From positions 1 through 6,112 of the forward strand of contig JAGOCU010000145.1 of assembly GCA_017998555.1 (NCBI GenBank): a stretch of 6,112 nucleotides of DNA. The letters run 5' to 3'. Origin of the DNA: Thermoflexales bacterium. GTDB taxonomy: Bacteria; Chloroflexota; Anaerolineae; J036; Brachytrichaceae. Shown here piece by piece: positions 1 to 6,112 of this stretch. Position numbers and translations under genes: made by a program. Positions within the stretch are counted from its first letter, which is position 1. Every line of letters starts with the position of its first letter. A model generated the notes under the pieces. That model saw nothing but the letters and a program-made list of their open reading frames with translations, had not been told where the DNA came from and did not search any database.

Positions 1-327
1 CTGGGCTGGACCATCTTCTTCGACGGTTACGGCATGATTGGCGCGTCAGGCAAGGGCGCATGCTCCCTCTGGTTTGGGCCGCGCCAACATGAGCAGGGCA
101 ACGACTACGACGGCTCGGGCCTGAACCATCTGGCGATCGGCGCCGAATCCATCGCGGATGTGGACGCCACGGTGGCCTACCTGAAAACCCAAGGCATTGC
201 AGCGCTGTTCGAGACCCCCCGGCACCGGCCTGACTTCGCGCGCTCCGAGCAGGACACGTACTACCAGGTGATGTTTGAGTCACCCGACCGTATTCTGTTT
301 GAGGTCGTCTACACCGGACCGAAATAG
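1..327 (+). CDS. VOC (glyoxalase/bleomycin-resistance fold) protein, C-terminal part
   Basis: The 108 visible residues are the C-terminal half of a vicinal-oxygen-chelate (glyoxalase I / dioxygenase / bleomycin-resistance) protein; the frame is open to the left window edge, so the start lies outside. Visible family marks are the strand motif LNHLAIGA (His43 of the visible part), the helix ADVDATVAYLKTQGI, and the final strand RILFEVVYT with Glu101. In this fold a His from the first strand and a Glu from the last strand of a module bind the catalytic metal, so this module keeps both candidate ligands. The substrate cannot be told: the family covers glyoxalases, ring-cleaving dioxygenases, epimerases and antibiotic-binding proteins. 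The protein is probably cytosolic. Its last 19 bases overlap, tail to tail, the 3' end of the VIT1-like fragment on the other strand. The fold is well supported; the specific function is unknown. Confidence 0.85.
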   Translation: MGWTIFFDGYGMIGASGKGACSLWFGPRQHEQGNDYDGSGLNHLAIGAESIADVDATVAYLKTQGIAALFETPRHRPDFARSEQDTYYQVMFESPDRILFEVVYTGPK

Positions 328-482
328 AAAAGTAGACGTCCCATCCAGCCCAGCATTTTTCCGACCGCAAAGGCGACGCCCGCGGCGATACCGCCGATGA
401 GGAGCGTTTGCAACCCGACCCGCAGAACGGGCGCGTCGGTGAATCTTCCCTTGGTCGCCCCAAATACGAGGAGCGCGATCAT
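309..482 (-). pseudogene. VIT1/CCC1-family metal transporter, C-terminal remnant (57 aa)
   Basis: The minus strand encodes 57 residues from ATG 482-480 to TAG 311-309. They read like the very C-terminus of VIT1/CCC1 (DUF125) vacuolar-iron-transporter-type proteins: a hydrophobic stretch ALLVFGATKGRFTD, a short polar turn, then VGLQTLLIGGIAAGVAFAVGKMLG. In the family these are the last two transmembrane helices, in proteins usually well over 200 residues, so about three quarters is missing. Going upstream, the same frame continues only through TFSAAP-like codons and meets a TGA (508-506), inside the last codons of the recombinase gene on the same strand. The recognisable homology therefore starts about where the recombinase ends. 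I infer a truncated gene, with the break at the recombinase 3' end. A functional two-helix membrane peptide co-transcribed with the recombinase is the alternative: ATG lies 10 nt after the recombinase stop, without a clear ribosome site. Family recognition is from memory of the motif. Confidence 0.7.
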
Positions 483-492
483 GGGAGCGGCG

Positions 493-1377
493 CTAAACGT
501 AGGCCATCACCCGGGCGAGTTTTGCGGCCATCTCTGTCCAACCGAGCGGCGACAGACCAAAATGCGCCTGCAACTGCTCCTCGGCAAGCTCGCGCGAGCG
601 ATACAGGCGCAGCGCGCAGGTCCACCGCATCATCTCGAAAGTCAAGGCCGGCACACCCGCCGCCGGCGCCACCCGCCCCGTCAACAAGTATTCAAGATTG
701 CGCCCCGTGCAGTCAAACAGCGGTCCGCGCCCACCGTAGCGGGCAATGTGCTCGTCCACCGTGGCGAGGCAATCCGCCGAGATCGCCAAATCGCGTTCCT
801 TGAATCGCAGATGCGGCTTGTCGTACCGAATGCGGATGAACGCCAGGCCGTTCTCGCGCTTGATATCGTCCACGCCCAGATTCAGGCACTCGCTCTTCTT
901 GATCCCGGTGTCAAGCACAAGCCGAATCGCCGTGAGCGGCCGCAGTTCGAGCCTCTCGCCGTCGGCCAATGCCCGCGCAGCCCGAATCACCGAATCGGCC
1001 TGGGCATCTGACAAATACTCCGGCAGCGGGTCAACGAAAGGTCGATAGGCGACCCCCTCGGCCGGATCCACCGCAATATAGCTGTTGTCGCGGAGCCATC
1101 GAAACAGTACTTTGAGCGACGTCAATCTCCGTTCGATCGACTTCGGGCTCCCTGCCCGCGTGGAACGCTCTTGTTCGGCCAGAAAGCGCTTGATCCGCTC
1201 GGGCGTGATCGAGGTGGGCGCCACACGCGCATCCCGACCGGTCTGCAATTCGCGCGCGAAGATCCGCGCATCGCCGACAAAGGCCTTGCGGGTATTCTCC
1301 GAAATGGGCCGTCGGGCGAGGCTGCGTTCAAAAGCCTCGATGGCTTCGTCCAACGTTACGCGCGCCAATCCACTCAT
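493..1377 (-). CDS. Tyrosine recombinase (XerC/D-like) homologue, probably catalytically inactive
   Basis: This is a 294-residue protein with the two-domain layout and length of Xer-type tyrosine recombinases. Residues 8-110 form the SAM-like core-binding domain (TLDEAIEAFERSL, later SIERRLTSLKVLFRWL, then DPAEGV). Residues 118-290 align with the catalytic domain (DTGIKKSECLNLGVDDI at 156-172, FKERDLAIS at 192-200, MRWTCALRLY at 250-259, FGLS at 273-276). The active site is degraded. Arg I of the TGLR-SE motif is Lys160; only Arg II (Arg251) remains; the His of HxxR is Glu248; the His of the LGH motif is Leu275; and the nucleophilic Tyr position falls at about Ala284, with no Tyr between 260 and 292. 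Strand cleavage is therefore unlikely and a DNA-binding role is more plausible. The start ATG was chosen because an extended -10 (TGC-TATACT) lies 7 nt upstream; the frame is open far beyond it, but that part is antisense to other genes and has no family resemblance. Confidence 0.8.
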   Translation of the reverse strand: MSGLARVTLDEAIEAFERSLARRPISENTRKAFVGDARIFARELQTGRDARVAPTSITPERIKRFLAEQERSTRAGSPKSIERRLTSLKVLFRWLRDNSYIAVDPAEGVAYRPFVDPLPEYLSDAQADSVIRAARALADGERLELRPLTAIRLVLDTGIKKSECLNLGVDDIKRENGLAFIRIRYDKPHLRFKERDLAISADCLATVDEHIARYGGRGPLFDCTGRNLEYLLTGRVAPAAGVPALTFEMMRWTCALRLYRSRELAEEQLQAHFGLSPLGWTEMAAKLARVMAYV

Positions 1378-1384
1378 CTGCGCG

Positions 1385-1393
1385 AGTATAGCA
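1385..1393 (-). promoter_or_regulatory. Extended -10 promoter of the recombinase homologue
   Basis: Read on the minus strand, TGC is followed directly by TATACT, an extended -10 element one base from consensus. Only 7 nt separate it from the ATG at 1377, so transcription should begin at or very near the start codon. No convincing -35 hexamer stands 16-18 bp upstream, as is usual for extended -10 promoters. Confidence 0.5.
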
Positions 1394-1413
1394 CAAATGT
1401 TCGATTCGGCATA

Positions 1414-1422
1414 TGGTTTAAT
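1414..1422 (+). promoter_or_regulatory. Extended -10 promoter of the lamin-tail protein gene
   Basis: TGG followed by TTTAAT forms an extended -10 element ending 6 nt before the ATG at 1429. As for the divergent gene, this spacing predicts a leaderless transcript. There is no Shine-Dalgarno sequence and no clear -35. TATGGT, two bases earlier, is a poorer alternative hexamer. Confidence 0.4.
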
Positions 1423-1428
1423 GTCCGA

Positions 1429-2031
1429 ATGGGCTCGTTTCCGACTCGTCAACAATGGCTGATCGTTATCCTGGTGAATGTGGTGATCTCGGCCATCACC
1501 ACCATCCTGGTCGTCCGGGTCATGACCCGTCCCGCTGACGCCTTGGACGCCCCCGTCCGATCCGCGGTGGCAACCACCCAGCCGGCGCCCGAAGCAACGC
1601 CCCGCGCGCAGATCGCGGCAACGCCGGCGCCAACCCTTCCGGCCCTTGCCGCGACGCCGATACCACCGACGGCCACGCGGCCGGCGCCAACGCCCACCGC
1701 CGCTCCACTGATCGCCCCCGAAAAGGTCGCGATTGTCATCAGCAACATCAACTTTCCCGGACAGCGCCAGCGCGAGTCCGTGGTCATCGCCAACGAGGGC
1801 GACACGCTCGATCTCAAGGGCTGGACGCTTTCCTCTCCGCGCGGGGTGGTCTACACATTTGGCAACGTGTCGCTTTTCAAGGACAACTTCATCAACATCT
1901 ATACAACGACCGGAGCCGATATCGCGACCGACCTGTTCATGAATCGCGCCGATGCGGCCTGGCAAGTTGGAGATGTCGTGACGCTCGCCCGCGAAGGGCG
2001 CGCGCAGGCGACCTACACGATCAAGCCCTAG
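1429..2031 (+). CDS. Membrane-anchored lamin-tail-domain (LTD) protein
   Basis: This is a 200-residue protein of three parts. Residues 9-32 are a hydrophobic helix (WLIVILVNVVISAITTILVV) after a short N-terminus with two Arg, fitting an uncleaved signal anchor. Residues 36-97 are a low-complexity Pro/Ala/Thr linker. Residues 99-198 resemble a lamin-tail domain, a small immunoglobulin-like beta sandwich: VAIVISNINFPG, ESVVIANEGDTLDLKGWTL, VVYTFGNVSLFKDNFINIYTTTG, then AAWQVGDVVTLAREG and a final strand. In bacteria LTDs occur on secreted or surface proteins, often with nucleases or other extracellular domains; their own role is poorly defined. The domain should face outside the membrane. ATG 1429 is preferred because the open frame upstream overlaps the divergent recombinase gene and lacks an export signal, while the helix starts just after this Met. 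Its TAG touches the ATG of the next gene, so the two are probably co-translated. The fold assignment is good; the function is unknown. Confidence 0.8.
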   Translation: MGSFPTRQQWLIVILVNVVISAITTILVVRVMTRPADALDAPVRSAVATTQPAPEATPRAQIAATPAPTLPALAATPIPPTATRPAPTPTAAPLIAPEKVAIVISNINFPGQRQRESVVIANEGDTLDLKGWTLSSPRGVVYTFGNVSLFKDNFINIYTTTGADIATDLFMNRADAAWQVGDVVTLAREGRAQATYTIKP

Positions 2032-3402
2032 ATGCTCACGCCTGCTGATCTGCGCCGGTTGACCGCCGCGGGGCCCGGTCCGCGGATCGAGGTGCTTGGC
2101 CCCGGCGCGGCATCGGCCGAGCGCATCGCCCGCAGCCTGGTGGCGCTGGCGAACGCCCAGGGCGGCGTCGTTATCGTGCCGCTCAAATCGACCCGCGGCG
2201 GCAAACCCGTCAGCGGTGACGATGTCATGGCGCAAGCGCTTGAGGCCCTGATGGCGGTCCAGCCGCGTTTGATTGTTCCCCTGCCGTATCTCCTGCGACC
2301 AGCGCCTGATTCGGAGCCTGAGGCCGTCGTCATCGAGATTCCGGAGGGTTTGCCCAACGTCTTCCATGTGGATGGCCGCTACCTGATCCGCGACGCGGGC
2401 CGGAATGTCGCCCTCAATGCGCGCGCGCTGCGCGAACTGCTGCTCACGCGCAGCGAGAGCACCTGGGAGGCCAGCACTCCGACTGGCAGCAGCAAAGACG
2501 ATCTGGACTGGGGCAAGGCCGAGACCTATGCCAGCGCTTCCGGGATGCCCGACGCCAGCGTTGAGGACTTGCTGCTGCGGCGCGGGTGCGTGGCGCGTCA
2601 GGGACGCAAGTTGCGCCCGACCTTTGCCGGGCTGCTGCTCTTTGGCCGCCAGCCGCAGCGCTGGGTGCGCGGGGCCGAGCTGCTCGCGGCGCGTTTCAGC
2701 GGGACCGAGCTCGACGACGCATTTACGCGACAGACCATTTCGGGCGCGCTGCCCGAGCAAATCCGCAAAGCCGAATTCTTTGTGGCGGAGAACACCGCGG
2801 TGCGCTCACGGCTGCGGGCCTGGCAACGCAACGACGAGGGCGCCTATCCGCCCGGCGTCTTGCGCGAGGCCGTGGTCAACGCCATCGCTCACCGCGACTA
2901 CCGTTTGACGGGCGCGCAGATTCACGTGCTGGTCTTTGCGAATCGAGTCGAGGTCAAGAGCCCGGGCCGCCTGCCGGGGCACGTCACCCTGAAGAACCTC
3001 ATCCGCGAGCGCTACTCGCGCAACGAGGCAATCGTGCAGGTGCTGGCTGACATGGGCTTCATCGAACGGCTGGGGTATGGCATCGACCGGATGATTCGAG
3101 CCATGAAGGAGCGCAACCAGACTGCGCCGGCTTTCGCCGAAGGTGAGGCCAGCTTTGAGGTCACGCTGTATGCGCGCGCCAGTGATGGCGGGACGGCGCC
3201 GCTCGCCACGCCCCAATCGGGACGGCTCGAGAAGCTGATGGCTTTTGTGCGCAAATCGGGCCGAATCACCAATCGCGAGTACCAGGATCTTTGCCCGGAT
3301 GTCAGCGCAGAATCTCTACGCCGCGATTTCGTCGAGTTGGTCGAGCGCGGGATCCTGATGCGGGTGGGCGACAAACGCGGGACGTACTACATGCTGAAGT
3401 AG
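2032..3402 (+). CDS. AlbA_2/Schlafen-like, RecG-C-type ATPase domain transcriptional regulator
   Basis: This is a 456-residue protein. Residues 20-140 match the AlbA_2 (Schlafen AAA_4, divergent AAA) domain, with LVALANAQGGVVIV at 37-50 and VDGRYLIRDAGRNVAL at 113-128. The usual N-terminal E-F-K motif is not clear (IEVLG instead), so this domain is divergent. Residues about 270-390 are the GHKL-like ATP-binding domain known from 'ATP-dependent DNA helicase RecG C-terminal' (HATPase_c_4) proteins. It has REAVVNAIAHRDY at 278-290 (Glu279, Asn283, His287, Arg288), SPGRLPG at 310-316 and IERLGYGIDR at 344-353. Residues about 398-456 look like a winged helix (RITNREYQDLCPDVSAESLRRD). Such proteins are usually annotated as putative transcriptional regulators; despite the name they are not helicases. 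The start abuts the TAG of the LTD gene (TAGATG) with no Shine-Dalgarno motif, suggesting translational coupling. The target is not visible in the sequence. The family call is firm. Confidence 0.88.
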   Translation: MLTPADLRRLTAAGPGPRIEVLGPGAASAERIARSLVALANAQGGVVIVPLKSTRGGKPVSGDDVMAQALEALMAVQPRLIVPLPYLLRPAPDSEPEAVVIEIPEGLPNVFHVDGRYLIRDAGRNVALNARALRELLLTRSESTWEASTPTGSSKDDLDWGKAETYASASGMPDASVEDLLLRRGCVARQGRKLRPTFAGLLLFGRQPQRWVRGAELLAARFSGTELDDAFTRQTISGALPEQIRKAEFFVAENTAVRSRLRAWQRNDEGAYPPGVLREAVVNAIAHRDYRLTGAQIHVLVFANRVEVKSPGRLPGHVTLKNLIRERYSRNEAIVQVLADMGFIERLGYGIDRMIRAMKERNQTAPAFAEGEASFEVTLYARASDGGTAPLATPQSGRLEKLMAFVRKSGRITNREYQDLCPDVSAESLRRDFVELVERGILMRVGDKRGTYYMLK

Positions 3403-3409
3403 TACTGAT

Positions 3410-3452
3410 TCGGAAGCGAAACCCCCGGCTTGGCCGGGGGTTTCGCTTCCGA
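3410..3452. terminator. Perfect 20-bp hairpin with 3-nt loop, probable terminator
   Basis: The arms 3410-3429 and 3433-3452 are exact reverse complements around the loop TTG. The core is AAACCCCCGGC / GCCGGGGGTTT, a GC-rich stem flanked by A and T triplets. It lies 7 nt after the stop of the AlbA_2 gene and just before mutS, the right place to end the LTD-AlbA_2 transcript. The T run is only three bases and lies within the stem, and no T tract follows on either strand, so termination may be weak or depend on a factor. The right arm also lies within the mutS promoter. Confidence 0.6.
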
Positions 3453-3458
3453 TACAAT
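3430..3458 (+). promoter_or_regulatory. Likely mutS promoter embedded in the hairpin
   Basis: TTGGCC (3430-3435) and TACAAT (3453-3458) are separated by exactly 17 bp, the optimal sigma-70-type spacing. TACAAT matches the -10 consensus in five of six positions; TTGGCC matches the -35 mainly through its TTG. The -10 ends 9 nt before the mutS ATG, so the leader would be only a few bases. The TTG of the -35 is the loop of the hairpin and the spacer is its right arm. Confidence 0.5.
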
Positions 3459-3467
3459 CTCACAAGC

Positions 3468-6095
3468 ATGCCACCCGCCGCGCAAGAAGCCACGCCCATT
3501 CGGCGCCAGTATCTCGATCTCAAGGCGAAATACGCCGACTGCATCCTGTTTTTCCGGCTGGGCGACTTCTACGAGACATTTGACTCCGACGCAGAACTGG
3601 TGGCGCGCGAGCTTGGAGTCGTGCTCACCTCGCGACCCGTGGCGAAGGACACCCGCATTCCCATGGCGGGCGTTCCTCATCATGCGGTCGATGGGTATGT
3701 CGCCCGGCTGATCGAACGCGGCTACCGGGTTGCGATGGCCGACCAGATCGGCGACGAGACGGTCAACGGTCTCGTGCCCCGCGAAGTGCGGCGCGTGATC
3801 ACGCCGGGCACGGTGGTTGAGCCGCGCATGCTCGACGCGGCGCGGCCAAGTTATCTCGCGGCGCTGATCCGGAGCGCGCCCGACGGCTCGCCCGGACCGA
3901 TTGGGCTGGCCTATTGCGATATCACGACCGGCGAGTTTTGCGCCGCGCAGCTCGATAGCGAGGTCGAGGTCGAGCGCGAGTTTGGACGGCTCCAGCCCCG
4001 CGAAGTGCTGATCCCGGACGAAGGCGGCCTGCGCCCGACATCCGTTGAGAGTTCGCAGCGGCCCGATGGCGAGGCGCCCACGATCGAGCGCGCGGCCCGG
4101 ACTCCCTACCCGGCGTATCGCTTTGAGACCGGGAACGCTCGACAAGCCTTGCTGGCCCATTTCAGGGTCGGCACGCTGTCCGGCTTTGGGCTCGATGACA
4201 AGCCTCTCGCGATGCGGGCGGCCGGCGCGATTTTGGCCTATCTGCGCGAGATGCAACCCGGCGCGCTCAAGCCGCTGACCGAATTGCGCGCGTATTCGAC
4301 GTCGCGGTTCATGGCCCTGGATCAAACCACCCGGCGCAATCTCGAACTGCTGGAAGGCCTGCGCACACGAACCAAGCTGGGATCGTTGCTTGGCGTTTTG
4401 GACAAGACTCAAACAGCGATGGGCGCGCGATTGCTCCGCGCATGGGTGGCCCAACCCCTCCTGGATCGCGCGGACATCGAATTGCGTCTGGCGCGGGTGG
4501 ATGTCTTCTTTCACGATACCGTGCTGCGCGAAAAAACCCGCGAGGCCCTGCGCGGGTTGCCGGATTTGGAACGACTCGCGACCCGGGTGATGGGCGGCGC
4601 CGCATCGCCCAAAGAACTCCTCACGCTCAAAGCCGGATTGGCCCAGGTCTCTGGTGTGGCTGCGGTCGTCGCCGACCGCTTGCCTGCCGATGAAGAGGAA
4701 GGCAGCGGACACGCTGGGCGGCTGGCCGAAGCGAGCGCGAAGATCGGGGCCGCCCTTCGGGACGCTGGTGATGACGATTTGAGTGAAGGTTTCATCCGGC
4801 CGGGCTACAGCGCCGAGCTGGATGGGATCGCCCTTGCGGCCCGCGACGCGAAGCAGTGGGTGGCCAATCTCGAGCGCACCGAGCGCGAGCGGACCGGGAT
4901 TCGCTCGCTCAAGGTCAGCTACAACAAAGTCTTCGGGTACTACATTGAGATCACCCACGCCAACCGCGATGCCGCGCCCGCCGACTACATCCGCAAGCAG
5001 ACACTGACCAATGCCGAGCGCTATATCACGCCGCAACTCAAGGAATACGAAACACTCATCCTCAATGCCGACGACAGGACGGCCGCACTCGAGCGCGAAC
5101 TCTTGTCCGACCTTATAGCCCAACTTGCTGCCTATGCGAAAGACATCATGACGGCGGCCGCGCGGGCGGCCCGCCTGGATGTCGCCGCTGGACTGGCCGA
5201 CTGCGCGGCTCGGAATGGATATGCCCGCCCGCAGATCACGCCAGAGCCCATCATCGATATTCGGGAGGGCCGTCACCCGGTGATCGAGCAGCTCCTCAAC
5301 GAAATTCCCTTCACCCCCAATGACTGCCGGCTCGATGACGAAGCCCGCATCCTTGTCATCACCGGACCCAACATGAGCGGCAAGTCGTCCTATATGCGCC
5401 AGGTCGCCCTGATCTGTCTGATGGCCCAGATCGGCTCGTATGTGCCGGCGCGCAGCGCCCGACTGCGCCTGGTTGACCGCATCTTCACCCGCATCGGCGC
5501 CCAGGACGAACTCACCGCCGGCCAGAGCACCTTCATGGTCGAGATGGTCGAGACCGCCTCCATCCTGCGCCACTGCACCCCCGCCAGCCTGGTCATCCTT
5601 GACGAAATCGGGCGCGGCACCAGCACCTACGATGGGCTGGCCATCGCCTGGAGCGTGATCGAGTATCTGCACAACCATCCAGATCGACGCGCGAGCACGC
5701 TCTTTGCCACCCACTATCACGAGCTCATCCGGCTCGCCGAGAAACTGCCGCACGTGCGCAATTGCAACGTCGCCGTCAGTGACGAGGGCGGCGCGATCGT
5801 CTTCCTGCACAAGGTCGTCGAAGGCGGGGCCGATCGCTCGTATGGCATCCATGTCGCCCAGTTGGCCGGCCTGCCTTCGGGCGTACTGCACCGGGCCCAG
5901 GACATTCTGCGCGATCTCGAGGACGGCAAGGGGCGTGGCCGGGCGATCGAGGCGGCTCGCAAGCCCGCCCCTCAAACGCCATCGCTTTTCGCGCCCGAGT
6001 CTCCGGCTCTGGCCCGGCTGCGCGAGCTCGACCCAAATACGCTCAGCCCGATTGAGGCCTTGACGGCCTTGTTTGAGCTGAAGAAACTGAGCTGA
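3468..6095 (+). CDS. mutS: DNA mismatch repair protein MutS
   Basis: MutS scans DNA as a dimer, binds mismatches and small loops, and recruits MutL in an ATP-dependent way. The 875 residues fit the usual bacterial length (about 850-880). The N-terminal mismatch domain has the Phe-x-Glu motif in GDFYETF (Phe34, Glu36), which stacks on the mispair. The connector, core/lever (about 270-560) and clamp (about 450-530, with YNKVFGYYIEIT nearby) follow. The ATPase domain has Walker A GPNMSGKS (633-640), the signature around DELTAGQSTFMVEM, Walker B LVILDEIGRG (Asp712, Glu713) and FATHYHEL with His749. Then come SYGIHVAQLAGLP (about 791-803) and a C-terminal tail with QTPSLF (836-841), resembling a beta-clamp-binding motif, and LSPIEALTALFELKKL. 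This is MutS1 type, not MutS2 (it has domain I and no Smr domain). ATG 3468 is chosen because it follows TACAAT by 9 nt and gives the standard N-terminus; the frame is open further upstream but only through the hairpin and the previous gene. All key motifs are intact, so it should be active. Confidence 0.98.
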   Translation: MPPAAQEATPIRRQYLDLKAKYADCILFFRLGDFYETFDSDAELVARELGVVLTSRPVAKDTRIPMAGVPHHAVDGYVARLIERGYRVAMADQIGDETVNGLVPREVRRVITPGTVVEPRMLDAARPSYLAALIRSAPDGSPGPIGLAYCDITTGEFCAAQLDSEVEVEREFGRLQPREVLIPDEGGLRPTSVESSQRPDGEAPTIERAARTPYPAYRFETGNARQALLAHFRVGTLSGFGLDDKPLAMRAAGAILAYLREMQPGALKPLTELRAYSTSRFMALDQTTRRNLELLEGLRTRTKLGSLLGVLDKTQTAMGARLLRAWVAQPLLDRADIELRLARVDVFFHDTVLREKTREALRGLPDLERLATRVMGGAASPKELLTLKAGLAQVSGVAAVVADRLPADEEEGSGHAGRLAEASAKIGAALRDAGDDDLSEGFIRPGYSAELDGIALAARDAKQWVANLERTERERTGIRSLKVSYNKVFGYYIEITHANRDAAPADYIRKQTLTNAERYITPQLKEYETLILNADDRTAALERELLSDLIAQLAAYAKDIMTAAARAARLDVAAGLADCAARNGYARPQITPEPIIDIREGRHPVIEQLLNEIPFTPNDCRLDDEARILVITGPNMSGKSSYMRQVALICLMAQIGSYVPARSARLRLVDRIFTRIGAQDELTAGQSTFMVEMVETASILRHCTPASLVILDEIGRGTSTYDGLAIAWSVIEYLHNHPDRRASTLFATHYHELIRLAEKLPHVRNCNVAVSDEGGAIVFLHKVVEGGADRSYGIHVAQLAGLPSGVLHRAQDILRDLEDGKGRGRAIEAARKPAPQTPSLFAPESPALARLRELDPNTLSPIEALTALFELKKLS

Positions 6096-6098
6096 CCC

Positions 6099-6112
6099 AT
6101 GAACCCCACCCC
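6099..6112 (+). CDS. Possible start of the next gene (first codons only)
   Basis: An ATG lies 3 nt after the mutS stop and begins MNPT before the window ends. So close a spacing suggests co-transcription with mutS. mutL often follows mutS in bacteria, but four codons cannot identify a product. No Shine-Dalgarno motif is visible, as for the other genes here. Confidence 0.3.

Noticed and set aside
397..1011. Plus-strand open frames opposite the recombinase (204 aa and shorter).
   Set aside because: Their translations are Arg/Pro-rich without motifs and are antisense shadows of the recombinase and VIT1 remnant.
1171..1428. In-frame upstream extension of the LTD protein (86 codons).
   Set aside because: It overlaps the divergent recombinase gene and would bury the signal anchor; the promoter and hydrophobic helix support ATG 1429.
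1575..1695. Three copies of CCGGCGCC in the LTD linker, considered as a DNA repeat or binding site.
   Set aside because: They encode Pro-Ala in a low-complexity linker, are irregularly spaced and are common in GC-rich DNA.
1378..2760. Minus-strand frame of the recombinase stays open for about 1.4 kb upstream of its ATG.
   Set aside because: It runs antisense through the LTD and AlbA_2 genes. Its translation is rich in Arg/Gly/Asp with no family resemblance, as expected opposite GC-rich codons.
3291..3467. In-frame upstream extension of mutS.
   Set aside because: It would run through the end of the AlbA_2 gene and the hairpin. The standard MutS N-terminus begins near ATG 3468, which sits just after a -10 hexamer.
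3387..5975. 862-codon minus-strand open frame opposite mutS.
   Set aside because: mutS on the other strand is unmistakable, and the antisense translation is composition-driven with no recognisable domain.
1..6112. CRISPR arrays, tRNA or rRNA genes, insertion-sequence ends or attachment-site repeats.
   Set aside because: I saw no regularly spaced repeats, no tRNA-like cloverleaf, no transposase and no direct repeat pair flanking the recombinase.

Overview
This window looks like chromosomal DNA of a GC-rich bacterium. Chloroflexota is a tentative assignment from protein style only: a signal-anchored lamin-tail protein with a long Pro/Ala/Thr linker, the wording of the MutS N-terminus, and no Shine-Dalgarno motif before any start codon. 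Three genes have a good -10 hexamer only 6 to 9 bases before the ATG, which suggests leaderless or nearly leaderless transcripts.

Left end (1-495): the C-terminal part of a VOC/glyoxalase-fold protein (+ strand, cut by the window edge) converges on a short minus-strand reading frame (309-482). That frame encodes the last two membrane helices of a VIT1/CCC1-family iron/manganese transporter. Nothing upstream continues this transporter, because its coding potential stops at the 3' end of the next gene.

Region 493-1377 (- strand): a 294-residue tyrosine-recombinase (XerC/D-like) homologue. It has an ordinary N-terminal SAM-like DNA-binding domain, but nearly all catalytic residues are substituted, including the nucleophilic Tyr. 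It is probably a catalytically dead DNA-binding protein. It is transcribed divergently from the next gene across a 51-bp gap holding two extended -10 promoters.

Region 1429-3402 (+ strand): two genes joined as TAGATG, so almost certainly one transcript. The first is a membrane-anchored lamin-tail-domain protein. The second is an AlbA_2/Schlafen-like protein with a RecG-C-type GHKL ATPase domain and a C-terminal winged helix, probably a transcriptional regulator.

Region 3403-6112 (+ strand): a perfect 20-bp stem/3-nt loop hairpin, probably a terminator, that overlaps the likely mutS promoter. It is followed by a complete mutS (875 aa). The first bases of a further gene begin 3 nt after the mutS stop.

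MutS is the only gene with a certain cellular role (DNA mismatch recognition). The unusual part of the window is the left half, where a dead recombinase abuts a truncated transporter.
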